Below, one piece after another: positions 1 through 6,989 of a stretch of 24,490 nucleotides of DNA (its first letter is position 1; the number at the start of each line of letters is the position of its first letter). Under the pieces are notes generated by a model. That model searched no databases and was not told the DNA's origin. It worked only from the letters and a program-made list of their open reading frames with translations. Where the stretch lies: positions 1-24,490 of the forward strand of contig CBFHZL010000029.1 in assembly GCA_965660325.1 (NCBI GenBank), given 5' to 3'. The translations under genes and the position numbers were made by a program. This DNA comes from Acidiluteibacter sp965660325 (lineage in GTDB: Bacteria > Bacteroidota > Bacteroidia > Flavobacteriales_E > Vicingaceae).

Positions 1-43
1 TATTATGGGGCCAAATATACGTGTTTAAAATATTAATTTTAAA

Positions 44-72
44 TTGTACTAACTTGAATTAGAATACTTTTC
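44..72 (+). promoter_or_regulatory. Candidate promoter for the 102-1766 gene pair
   Basis: A TTG at 44-46 and a TACTTTTC box at 65-72 are separated by 18 bases. This resembles the Bacteroidota housekeeping promoter (TTG, about 17-21 bases, TAnnTTTG), with one mismatch in the -7 box (C for the last G). It would put the transcript start about 25 bases before the ATG at 102. In AT-rich DNA such matches arise by chance, so this is tentative. Confidence 0.35.
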
Positions 73-101
73 TTAATAATTATAGTGAATAGATTTACAA
101 T

Positions 102-704
102 ATGGGATTCTTAGATAAATTAATTCAATCCGTTTTTTCAGAGAAGTCAACAAACATCACTTCTGAGCCATCGGGTAGGCTGGTGAAGAAGGCACTAAAG
201 CGATCAGATAAATTTTTAGCAGACTATCAAAGCTGGGTCGATAATCAGTCGTTTAATTTTATTATCCGTAAGATATTTGAAGAATGGGAAACCCGAAATG
301 AGATATCATCTGTCGAGGCCTCATTCTTTTATTATAACACAGAAAAGTCCAATGGGTTCTTATTCTACTTTGACGGATCTACCGATAAGCAAGAGGCTCA
401 TTATTTACTTACTTTATTTGCAGACCGTGTAAAAAAGTTCGGATACATCATCAACCACCAAGAGGAAGAGGTTATTGAAGAAACTAATTTTCTTAAGACC
501 AAAGAGGTAACCTATTTAAAACCTCGTTTAAAATATCGGGTAGAACTTCCATACAAACAATTATTCGGAAATATACACATAGAGTGCGTGTGGCATGATG
601 GTACTCCTTATTATATAAAAGTAATGGCTAATTATTATTCAGATCGATCCTATGAACTACCGTATTCATTTGAAGACTTAGTCGCGCAATTATTCGTATT
701 TTAG
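102..704 (+). CDS. Uncharacterised cytoplasmic protein, 200 aa
   Basis: I do not recognise this family. The protein has no signal peptide, membrane segment or cysteine-rich motif and looks like a soluble alpha/beta protein rich in aromatic residues (for example around residues 75-91 and 165-190). Residues 120-128 are strongly acidic. The ATG at 102 is the first in frame and follows a plausible promoter. The next gene starts 21 bases after the stop on the same strand, so the two are probably co-transcribed and may work together; that gene encodes a kinase-like protein, so this one could be its partner or substrate, which is only inference from position. Confidence 0.75.
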   Translation: MGFLDKLIQSVFSEKSTNITSEPSGRLVKKALKRSDKFLADYQSWVDNQSFNFIIRKIFEEWETRNEISSVEASFFYYNTEKSNGFLFYFDGSTDKQEAHYLLTLFADRVKKFGYIINHQEEEVIEETNFLKTKEVTYLKPRLKYRVELPYKQLFGNIHIECVWHDGTPYYIKVMANYYSDRSYELPYSFEDLVAQLFVF

Positions 705-725
705 GGTCAATTCCAAAATACATAC

Positions 726-1766
726 ATGAATACCATTTCCAAGAAGAAATTCTTCTATCCGATTAACGATGATTTAAGAGGTTATTTAGATGATTATAGC
801 CGAGAAATAAAGCTACCCATACAATATAAAGATTTACTGCATTTTGAGTCGAGTATGCCTGTTTATGATAAAGAGGGTAGAGATACCTTATGGGAGACCG
901 TGATGTTTTCTCAGAATGATATGGATGAAATTAATGAATCGTTAACGCGTGTGTATTCTCTTTTAAAAACTGAAGGAGATGCAGAAGTTATCGATCATTT
1001 ATACACCAATCGAATTGACTACTGTCCTTTTGGAAACTCCAAACCGTTTCGAATTCGAATTACGAATCGATACAATGATAATTACGATTACTTCTATGTA
1101 AAACGAGCGGATGCATCACGTATTTATGGGCTTGAATTGGAGCATATCTTATCGCCCAACCGGATCAATTATATAGTTGATGGAGAAACAATTATAGAGG
1201 AGCACATCGCAGGTATACCAGGTGATGTGTTTATTAAGAATTGGCTGAATGATGCTGAGCTAAACGAAATTAGATTGGCAAAGGAGTTTGTGAAATTTAA
1301 TGAACGGACCTTTGTTCGTCTTTTGGGCGATATGCGTTCTTACAATTATGTGGTAGATATGACACCTGACTTCGATGATATTCAATACCGAATTCGAGCC
1401 ATTGATTTCGACCAGCAAACCTACGAAGGTATGAGAACCATGTATCTGCCTCAGTTCTTTAAGGATAATAATGCAATCGTTGATTTTGTGGTTCGATATA
1501 TCAATCCGGAAACTATACGGCAGTATCAGCTCGAGGAGCGTGCGATGATCGCAAATCGGATTAAGGTTTCTCGCTACCGCCTAAAAGACTTACTGGATAT
1601 TATGGAGGTAGATGAAATCTCTACGCCTGATAAAGTAGAACAACTCCGAGAAGAGTTAGCTATTCATTATGATGATCAAGAGTTTCTTGAATGTGAAAGT
1701 ATGGGTAAAATCCTCCGCCATCGATTATATATTCTCTTATATAACAACCGAGATATATTATCGTAG
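726..1766 (+). CDS. Uncharacterised protein with kinase-like fold signature, 346 aa
   Basis: No named family is recognised, but the order of conserved-looking residues fits a protein-kinase or aminoglycoside-phosphotransferase-like core. K126 lies in a beta-strand-like FYVKR, with E137/E139 in the following helix. A hinge-like stretch, EEHIAGIPGD, spans about 158-167. LLGDMRSYN (199-207) resembles the catalytic loop HGDxxxxN, with D202 and N207 five residues apart. IDFD (226-229) sits where the metal-binding DFG would be. The histidine usual before GD is leucine, and about 20 residues separate N207 and D227, slightly more than is typical. There is no signal peptide, so the protein should be cytoplasmic. 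The N-terminal 110 residues and C-terminal 110 residues are unassigned. Its 3' end overlaps the convergent OstA-like gene by 9 bases. The assignment to a kinase fold is inference from motif spacing; substrate and activity are unknown. Confidence 0.8.
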   Translation: MNTISKKKFFYPINDDLRGYLDDYSREIKLPIQYKDLLHFESSMPVYDKEGRDTLWETVMFSQNDMDEINESLTRVYSLLKTEGDAEVIDHLYTNRIDYCPFGNSKPFRIRITNRYNDNYDYFYVKRADASRIYGLELEHILSPNRINYIVDGETIIEEHIAGIPGDVFIKNWLNDAELNEIRLAKEFVKFNERTFVRLLGDMRSYNYVVDMTPDFDDIQYRIRAIDFDQQTYEGMRTMYLPQFFKDNNAIVDFVVRYINPETIRQYQLEERAMIANRIKVSRYRLKDLLDIMEVDEISTPDKVEQLREELAIHYDDQEFLECESMGKILRHRLYILLYNNRDILS

Positions 1767-3281
1767 TTCACCTCTTTTCCAATTGAATAAATCCAATGGT
1801 GAGTTAGGGCGGAAGGAACCTTGCCATTTGAAACCTTGAAGTGTAAGTTCTTCAATACTCAATTCGCTTAGTGGATAAAGCGTTGCATCAGGGTCGTTTA
1901 GAAAGGTGATGGTTTCAATGTCATTATTTTGAATGCCAATAAGCAGGTCGCTGCTTTCTGCTCGGTTTACACCAATGAATTTTTCTTCTTCATCCTGTCC
2001 GTAATAAATCGTTTGTCCATTTCCTTCAATAAGTACTTTTCTAAGCTCATTTTTAAGAAAGGTGCCAGTCAGTTGTTTTCCTTTTATCTGGTTATACCTG
2101 CTTCTTGCACTGTCTACTTCTGAGGCAATAAAGGCATCTTCCGGAATGAATAATTGATCAATTTTTCCGTCCTTGGTATTGATGTTTATAATCGTTCCTG
2201 TAATTTGATTTTGATCTGACCAAAGGATCGGTTGATAATACATTTTCAGTGTGCTATCGGTAAAAGCATAGGCCACAGAGTCACAACTGCCCTGTAAGTC
2301 ACTTTTGTAAATGTTTACATGGTAGTAAGCTTGTAGTATTCGTTTTCCTTCAGGATTCGGAAACACTTTAAACAGCTGGGCATGCATGTACAGGGTATCT
2401 TCATCAAACGGTTGAATGAGCAAGGCTTTTTTGGTGACCTCTATGGAGTCTTTGGCTTCATAAAATTTTGCTAATCCACCTTTTACAATGATATTTTCAA
2501 CGGTATCTGTAATGCTAATATTACTACGCGCTTCTCCATAGCCTTTGGCTCTATCGTAAATTATGGTGTCCCCTCTGAGTGCCTTATTTTCTGAAAGTAA
2601 ATAAGCATTTTGGTAAAACATGGATTGCTCTGAGCGAGTGTTGTAGTAACCATTTTCGCAGTAGATATAATTCTGATCACTCTCAATGGCTGTAGGGCCA
2701 AAAAAGTTGACATCCTCATTGTTGGTGTTGTAACGCATAGTGTCTGACTTTATGGTATAGTCGGGACTCGTTAAAACTACATCATTTTTGAAGTACATGA
2801 TGTTAGTATTCAAGTGGAAATAACCTTTTTTACTTGTCAAGGTATTCTTGTCTGTATAGCTTTCGATGATTCCTCCAGAAGTATAGTAAGCAATATTGGA
2901 TGTTCGGTCGAGTTTAATTTCATCCGTTTTCAACACCAAGTCCGGTCGAACTAAACGCACGTTTCTTTTTACTGTTGCTAACTTAACATCGCTATTGTAT
3001 TCTAAGTAGTCTCCATAAAGCGTTAGTGAATCCCCTTGCTTGATTCTTACATTACCAAAAGCTTCCACTTGACTTGAGCTCTTATACAGGTAAGCGCTAT
3101 CGCAAAACATCAGGGCATCCTGATGCTTCAGTTTTACATTTCCAATTAGGCGTTGAGCGTTTTTCTCTGTTTTCTCAGAATATCGGAATTCTTCCGCATT
3201 GAGAATCTGAATTTTTTCCTTTTTCTGAGTGAAACCAACCAACGATAGGAAACAAAAAATAACACTTAAAAGTGATTTCAT
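1758..3281 (-). CDS. OstA-like (LptA/LptD N-domain) envelope protein
   Basis: The 507-residue protein begins with a signal peptide (hydrophobic about residues 4-17, likely cleaved near GFTQ at 16-19). It then shows the repeating beta-strand pattern of OstA/LptA-type beta-jellyroll domains, with phrases such as GNVKLKHQDALMFCDSAYLY and recurring GxxxxYxxxxD units through about residue 300. LptA-family proteins carry lipopolysaccharide across the periplasm; in Bacteroidota, OstA-like proteins of this length are common and presumed to act in outer-membrane biogenesis. It is the last gene of the fur-STAS-purA operon, starting 8 bases after the purA stop. Its end overlaps the convergent 726-1766 gene. 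The C-terminal third is less clearly assignable. Confidence 0.82.
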   Translation of the reverse strand: MKSLLSVIFCFLSLVGFTQKKEKIQILNAEEFRYSEKTEKNAQRLIGNVKLKHQDALMFCDSAYLYKSSSQVEAFGNVRIKQGDSLTLYGDYLEYNSDVKLATVKRNVRLVRPDLVLKTDEIKLDRTSNIAYYTSGGIIESYTDKNTLTSKKGYFHLNTNIMYFKNDVVLTSPDYTIKSDTMRYNTNNEDVNFFGPTAIESDQNYIYCENGYYNTRSEQSMFYQNAYLLSENKALRGDTIIYDRAKGYGEARSNISITDTVENIIVKGGLAKFYEAKDSIEVTKKALLIQPFDEDTLYMHAQLFKVFPNPEGKRILQAYYHVNIYKSDLQGSCDSVAYAFTDSTLKMYYQPILWSDQNQITGTIININTKDGKIDQLFIPEDAFIASEVDSARSRYNQIKGKQLTGTFLKNELRKVLIEGNGQTIYYGQDEEEKFIGVNRAESSDLLIGIQNNDIETITFLNDPDATLYPLSELSIEELTLQGFKWQGSFRPNSPLDLFNWKRGELR

Positions 3282-3289
3282 CTCTTGTC

Positions 3290-4570
3290 TTAAGCAGTAA
3301 TTGTGCCGCGCATTAGTGTTTGGCTTCTATCCGGGCCAACTGATACAATGGTTATCGGAGTTTCTAGTTCTTTTTCTAGGTACTCGATGTATTCATTCAA
3401 TGCTGCCGGTATTTGATCAATGGAATTTAATCCGGTCAAGTCATCAGACCATCCACGCAACTCTTTATAAATTGGAGTAATTTCTTCGTCTAATACATCA
3501 TAGGGCAAAAAGTCAATGGTTTCGCCTTTGTAGCTGTAATGTGTGCACACTTTTATCGTGTCAAAATTACTCAAGACATCCGCCTTTGTCATAATAAGTT
3601 GTGTAACCCCATTAATCATGTTTGCATACTTTAATGCAGGTAAGTCGATCCAACCACATCTTCTTGGTCTGCCTGTAGTAGCGCCAAATTCGTGGCCTAC
3701 TTTTCTTAACTGGTCACCAGTTTCATCAAAAAGTTCGGTAGGGAATGGTCCTGAACCTACACGTGTGCAGTAGGCTTTAAAAATTCCGTACACTTCACCA
3801 ATGTTGTTTGGTGCTACTCCAAGTCCTGTGCAAGCACCTGCTGTAATCGTATTTGATGACGTTACAAACGGGTAAGAACCGAAGTCAATATCCAAAAGGG
3901 TTCCTTGTGCGCCTTCTGCTAAAATAGTCTGATTGTTTTTCGAAGCATTATTGATGAAATGCTCACTATCAATAAGCGTTAATGATTTTAACAGCTCGAT
4001 ACCTTTGAACCATGCAATTTCCATTTCAGAAACATCATAGTCGAATTCGTATCGGCTTAGCAAGTCATCATGCTTACCTTTTAACGTTTCGTATTTTTGT
4101 TGGAAGTCAGCTGCTTCAATATCCCCTACACGCAAACCATTTCTGCCGGTTTTATCCATATAAGTTGGCCCTATACCTTTTAGTGTAGAGCCTATTTTTT
4201 CTTTTCCTTTTGCTTGTTCTGAAGCTGCATCAAGCATGCGGTGAGTGGGTAAAATTAGGTGTGCTTTTCTAGAGATTTGCAACGACTCTTTTACGTCAAC
4301 ACCCATTTCTACTAAAGCATCAATTTCCTTTTTGAAAATAACCGGATCAATTACGACTCCATTACCAACCACATTGGCTTTATCCTTATGGAAAATTCCT
4401 GATGGAATGGTGTGTAATACATGCTTAATACCGTCAAACTCGAGGGTATGTCCGGCATTTGGTCCACCTTGAAACCGAGCAATTACATTGTATTTGGGAG
4501 TCAGTACATCTACTACTTTTCCTTTACCTTCATCGCCCCATTGTAGGCCTAATAATACGTCTACTTTCAT
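3290..4570 (-). CDS. purA: Adenylosuccinate synthase
   Basis: This enzyme joins IMP and aspartate, using GTP, to make adenylosuccinate, the first committed step from IMP to AMP. The 426-residue length matches the family. The signature LQWGDEGKGK is at 9-18, containing the catalytic Asp13 and the GTP-binding loop; RFQGGPNAGHT at 32-42 carries His41, the proton donor partner. Further family motifs are GSTLKGIGPTYMDK, EGAQGTLLDIDFGSYPFVT and TGRPRRCGW, and all are intact. It is the third gene of a minus-strand operon after fur and the STAS gene (21 bases from the STAS stop). PurA is a known (p)ppGpp target in other bacteria, which is notable given the nearby rel gene. Confidence 0.98.
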   Translation of the reverse strand: MKVDVLLGLQWGDEGKGKVVDVLTPKYNVIARFQGGPNAGHTLEFDGIKHVLHTIPSGIFHKDKANVVGNGVVIDPVIFKKEIDALVEMGVDVKESLQISRKAHLILPTHRMLDAASEQAKGKEKIGSTLKGIGPTYMDKTGRNGLRVGDIEAADFQQKYETLKGKHDDLLSRYEFDYDVSEMEIAWFKGIELLKSLTLIDSEHFINNASKNNQTILAEGAQGTLLDIDFGSYPFVTSSNTITAGACTGLGVAPNNIGEVYGIFKAYCTRVGSGPFPTELFDETGDQLRKVGHEFGATTGRPRRCGWIDLPALKYANMINGVTQLIMTKADVLSNFDTIKVCTHYSYKGETIDFLPYDVLDEEITPIYKELRGWSDDLTGLNSIDQIPAALNEYIEYLEKELETPITIVSVGPDRSQTLMRGTITA

Positions 4571-4591
4571 TTTATTTTTTTATGCTAATGC

Positions 4592-4942
4592 TTATTCTTT
4601 TATTGCTTCAATTGCTTCTAATTCTGTTTCGAAGATTGAAAATACAGTGTTCAGTTTAGTCAAGATAATCAATTCTTCCAATCGTTTGTTACTGCCAAAA
4701 ATAACGACTTCTCCACTACTTTTTCTCGCTTTGGTCAACAATAGTATCAAGCTGCTTAAACCTGAGCTGTTGACAAATGCAAGCTCGCTAAGATTGATTA
4801 CAAATCGATTATTTCCTGCTGATAGTTGTTGATCCGCAGCCATCATAAGTTCACCTGCTTGATCTCTAGATAGCAGCCTGCCTGCTAAGTCAATTCGTAC
4901 AATACTTTCTGAGATGGGTAATATGTTAAAAGAGAAACTCAC
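4592..4942 (-). CDS. STAS-domain protein (anti-sigma factor antagonist-like)
   Basis: The 116 residues make a single STAS domain of the SpoIIAA/RsbV type. The segment INLSELAFVNSSGLSSLI (about 49-66) aligns with the phosphorylation loop of that family, placing the acceptor at Ser59. The usual Asp before the serine pair is Asn58 here. Such proteins bind and release anti-sigma factors or sensory proteins depending on serine phosphorylation, but no partner HPK-like kinase or PP2C phosphatase is seen in this window. The gene begins 2 bases after the fur stop codon, so translational coupling and a shared transcript are likely. In Bacteroidota, stand-alone STAS proteins often have unknown partners, so the exact role is open. 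Confidence 0.85.
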   Translation of the reverse strand: MSFSFNILPISESIVRIDLAGRLLSRDQAGELMMAADQQLSAGNNRFVINLSELAFVNSSGLSSLILLLTKARKSSGEVVIFGSNKRLEELIILTKLNTVFSIFETELEAIEAIKE

Positions 4943-4944
4943 GG

Positions 4945-5421
4945 CTAATCTTTTTTGGTTGCGTTAGCTTCCTCTACCGAAGCACAAGAGCTGCAAACTC
5001 CATATAAATTTAGCGAATGGTGCATGATAGTAAAATCTAAAATCTCTCCTACAGTTGACTTGATTTGTTGGATTCTTGGATCACAAAACTCGATTACTTT
5101 ATTGCATTTGGTACAAACCAAATGATCGTGTTGTTTAAACTCAAACGAACGCTCAAATTGAGCAATGTTGTTTCCAAACTGGTGCTTTCTAACCAAGTTG
5201 CACGCTAATAATAGCTCTATAGTGTTGTACAAGGTAGCTCGACTAACTCTGTATTTCTTGTTTTTCATTGAAATATAGAGCGACTCAATATCAAAATGAT
5301 CTTTCTGCGAATAAATCTCATTTAGAATGGCAAAACGTTCAGGCGTTTTTCTGTGACCATTCTTCTCTAAATAAGCTGCAAAAATCTGATTTACTTTTTC
5401 TATTGTTTCTTCTGAGGCCAT
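4945..5421 (-). CDS. Fur-family transcriptional regulator
   Basis: The 158-residue protein has the Fur/Zur/PerR architecture. An N-terminal winged helix (about 10-90) includes the recognition-helix segment VSRATLYNTIELL (59-71). The C-terminal dimerisation domain carries QHDHLVCTKC (97-106) and two CxxC pairs, C103/C106 and C143/C146, which form the structural zinc site. The metal-sensing ligands alone do not let me separate Fur, Zur and PerR. It heads the operon fur-STAS-purA-ostA, with a good promoter match 26-53 bases upstream of its ATG. A Fur-type regulator transcribed with purine and envelope genes suggests either autoregulation of the operon or a housekeeping linkage; this is inference. 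Confidence 0.93.
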   Translation of the reverse strand: MASEETIEKVNQIFAAYLEKNGHRKTPERFAILNEIYSQKDHFDIESLYISMKNKKYRVSRATLYNTIELLLACNLVRKHQFGNNIAQFERSFEFKQHDHLVCTKCNKVIEFCDPRIQQIKSTVGEILDFTIMHHSLNLYGVCSSCASVEEANATKKD

Positions 5422-5446
5422 CGCTTCGGCTAAAATTTACAGTCGA

Positions 5447-5474
5447 CAAAGATACGCTTTATATTAGGATGCAA
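5447..5474 (-). promoter_or_regulatory. Promoter of the fur-STAS-purA-ostA operon
   Basis: On the minus strand, TATCTTTG (5454 to 5447) is an exact match to the Bacteroidota -7 box TAnnTTTG. A TTG (5474 to 5472, within TTTTTG) sits 17 bases upstream. This predicts a transcript start near 5440, about 20 bases before the fur ATG. The spacing and exact box make this one of the better promoter candidates in the window. Confidence 0.6.
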
Positions 5475-5565
5475 AAATTGATTTATAAAGAGATTTTTAA
5501 CCTGTTGATAGTTTTATCTAGAAAGCGCTCATTTTTACTGTAAATATTTCGTTTTGAATTAATAT

Positions 5566-5580
5566 GAGGAATTGTTCCTC
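5566..5580. promoter_or_regulatory. Perfect inverted repeat, possible operator
   Basis: GAGGAA-TTG-TTCCTC is a perfect 6-base inverted repeat around a 3-base centre, in the 229-base divergent space between fur and the T9SS gene at 5651. The central TTG is 16 bases upstream of TATTTTTC (5591-5598), a one-mismatch -7 box for the plus-strand gene, so a bound protein would overlap that promoter. It does not look like a Fur box. The loop is too short and lacks a T-run for a terminator. Confidence 0.35.
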
Positions 5581-5650
5581 GACTATTAATTATTTTTCTT
5601 ATTTTTAAATCACTAAAAATCAAATGCCTAAAAACTTTAAATTCTGACCG

Positions 5651-6952
5651 ATGAAACTCCGTATATTCCTTACCGTTTTAGCAGCTGCATTAGCACCTCA
5701 ATTAATCGCCCAAAAACAAATCGACAACTACGTTACCGAACGTTTTGATGAAACCAGTATGCGCTTTCTGAAAGGTGATTCTGTTAAGTACTTATGGAGC
5801 AATTACCAAGAAGATACTAAATTGTATGATTGGTTTATGTTTCCTGTTAGTAGGCTAGCTGGCAATTTCGAAGGAGAATCTTTTGATGCTTACGATCAGA
5901 CTTCTTCTTTCAGCTGGAACAGTTTTGACAGTACCTATAGCAAGTATGTAGAAATTTCTCATACCTTGAATGCTCGGGGTGGTGTTACTAAACGAACCAA
6001 TCGATCATATGTGTCAGGTACTTATATAAATGTTTCTGAGATTCGTTTTCAATTAGATAGTAATAATAATGTAATCGAGGAGTTGAGGTTAACTTGGGAT
6101 GACAGTACGGGGTGGACAGAGAATAGCAGAATTAATCGAACTGTTGGTTCAAATGGCTTAGTTGATTCTGCCTTTATTTATTTTAATTTTCAATCTATGT
6201 GGTATTTCTCTGGACTGCATTTATATTTTTATAATAATGGAGAGTTAGAGAGGAAGGAATTTAAGCAATTTGTCCAATCGGATAGCTCTTATCTTGATAT
6301 GAGCTCGGTAACTTACCGTAAAGACTCAATGTTGCCAATAACGTATGAGTTAGTAACGGATCGATGGGCTCAATCGCGAGGTGAGGTGCTAGAACGCCAT
6401 TACAATCAAGATGGGTTGTTAGATTCTGCACGATTGTTTTATGGAAATCCTGCCGGGTTTTTAATGAATAGAGTAGAGTACATATACGACGGTGATGATT
6501 TGGTGGAGGTGATTGCAGCAAATTACAATCGGTTTCAAAATAAATATTTTCCACAGTTGAAATATACGATTGATTACAATCAAGATAAAACGGTGGAGGT
6601 GGTGACAGAATATTCCATCACACAATCGGGTTGGGCGCTTGAAGATTTTAATTTGAGACGAACGTATTATTATCAAAGAGGAGTTTCTGTAAATGAATTA
6701 CGTCACCCCATCCAGTATGATATTTACCCAAACCCATCAGCGGACCAAATTACCATTAGCTTAAATGAAAGCACAACGATCGACCAAATACGAATCGTAG
6801 ACTTATCTGGTAAGGTGGTGTTTGAAAGTAATGCGAAGTTGAATTCGTCTAAAATTTCAATTCCGGTTTATCAACTACCCAACGGAACCTACGTTTTAAC
6901 GGTTGGTTCAAGTGGTGCTCAAACGAGCAAGAAGATTGTAGTGAGTCATTAA
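5651..6952 (+). CDS. Secreted T9SS cargo protein, 433 aa
   Basis: A signal peptide (about 1-20, ending LIAQ) is followed by a beta-rich region and a C-terminal type A sorting domain at about 354-432. Its hallmarks are YDIYPNPSADQITIS, a DLSGKVV strand and a terminal LPNGTYVLTV followed by KKIVVS. Such domains direct export across the outer membrane by the type IX system and are cleaved during surface attachment or release. The middle contains at least two related units marked by GLVDSAFIYF (169-178) and GLLDSARLFY (255-264), each followed by an aromatic and Asn/Gly-rich stretch, similar in feel to degenerate YD-type repeats. No enzymatic motif is visible, so the function is unknown. It lies alone on the plus strand between fur and rel. 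Confidence 0.88.
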   Translation: MKLRIFLTVLAAALAPQLIAQKQIDNYVTERFDETSMRFLKGDSVKYLWSNYQEDTKLYDWFMFPVSRLAGNFEGESFDAYDQTSSFSWNSFDSTYSKYVEISHTLNARGGVTKRTNRSYVSGTYINVSEIRFQLDSNNNVIEELRLTWDDSTGWTENSRINRTVGSNGLVDSAFIYFNFQSMWYFSGLHLYFYNNGELERKEFKQFVQSDSSYLDMSSVTYRKDSMLPITYELVTDRWAQSRGEVLERHYNQDGLLDSARLFYGNPAGFLMNRVEYIYDGDDLVEVIAANYNRFQNKYFPQLKYTIDYNQDKTVEVVTEYSITQSGWALEDFNLRRTYYYQRGVSVNELRHPIQYDIYPNPSADQITISLNESTTIDQIRIVDLSGKVVFESNAKLNSSKISIPVYQLPNGTYVLTVGSSGAQTSKKIVVSH

Positions 6953-6989
6953 TTAATAGTCCCACTCCCTGTTTTCTGGAGAAGGTAGG

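Noticed and set aside
4459..4832. Open frames on the plus strand opposite purA and the STAS gene
   Set aside because: They lie antisense to genes with clear family motifs, have low-complexity hydrophobic composition and no promoter-like sequence.
5268..5543. Plus-strand open frame crossing the fur start and promoter
   Set aside because: It overlaps the coding start of fur and its promoter, and has no recognisable features.
5591..5598. TATTTTTC as a firm promoter for the T9SS gene at 5651
   Set aside because: It has one mismatch to the -7 consensus in a very AT-rich stretch with several equally good alternatives, so it is mentioned only with the nearby palindrome.
6953..6989. Terminator between the convergent T9SS gene and rel
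   Set aside because: Only a weak CTCC/GGAG pairing with no T-run is present in these 37 bases.
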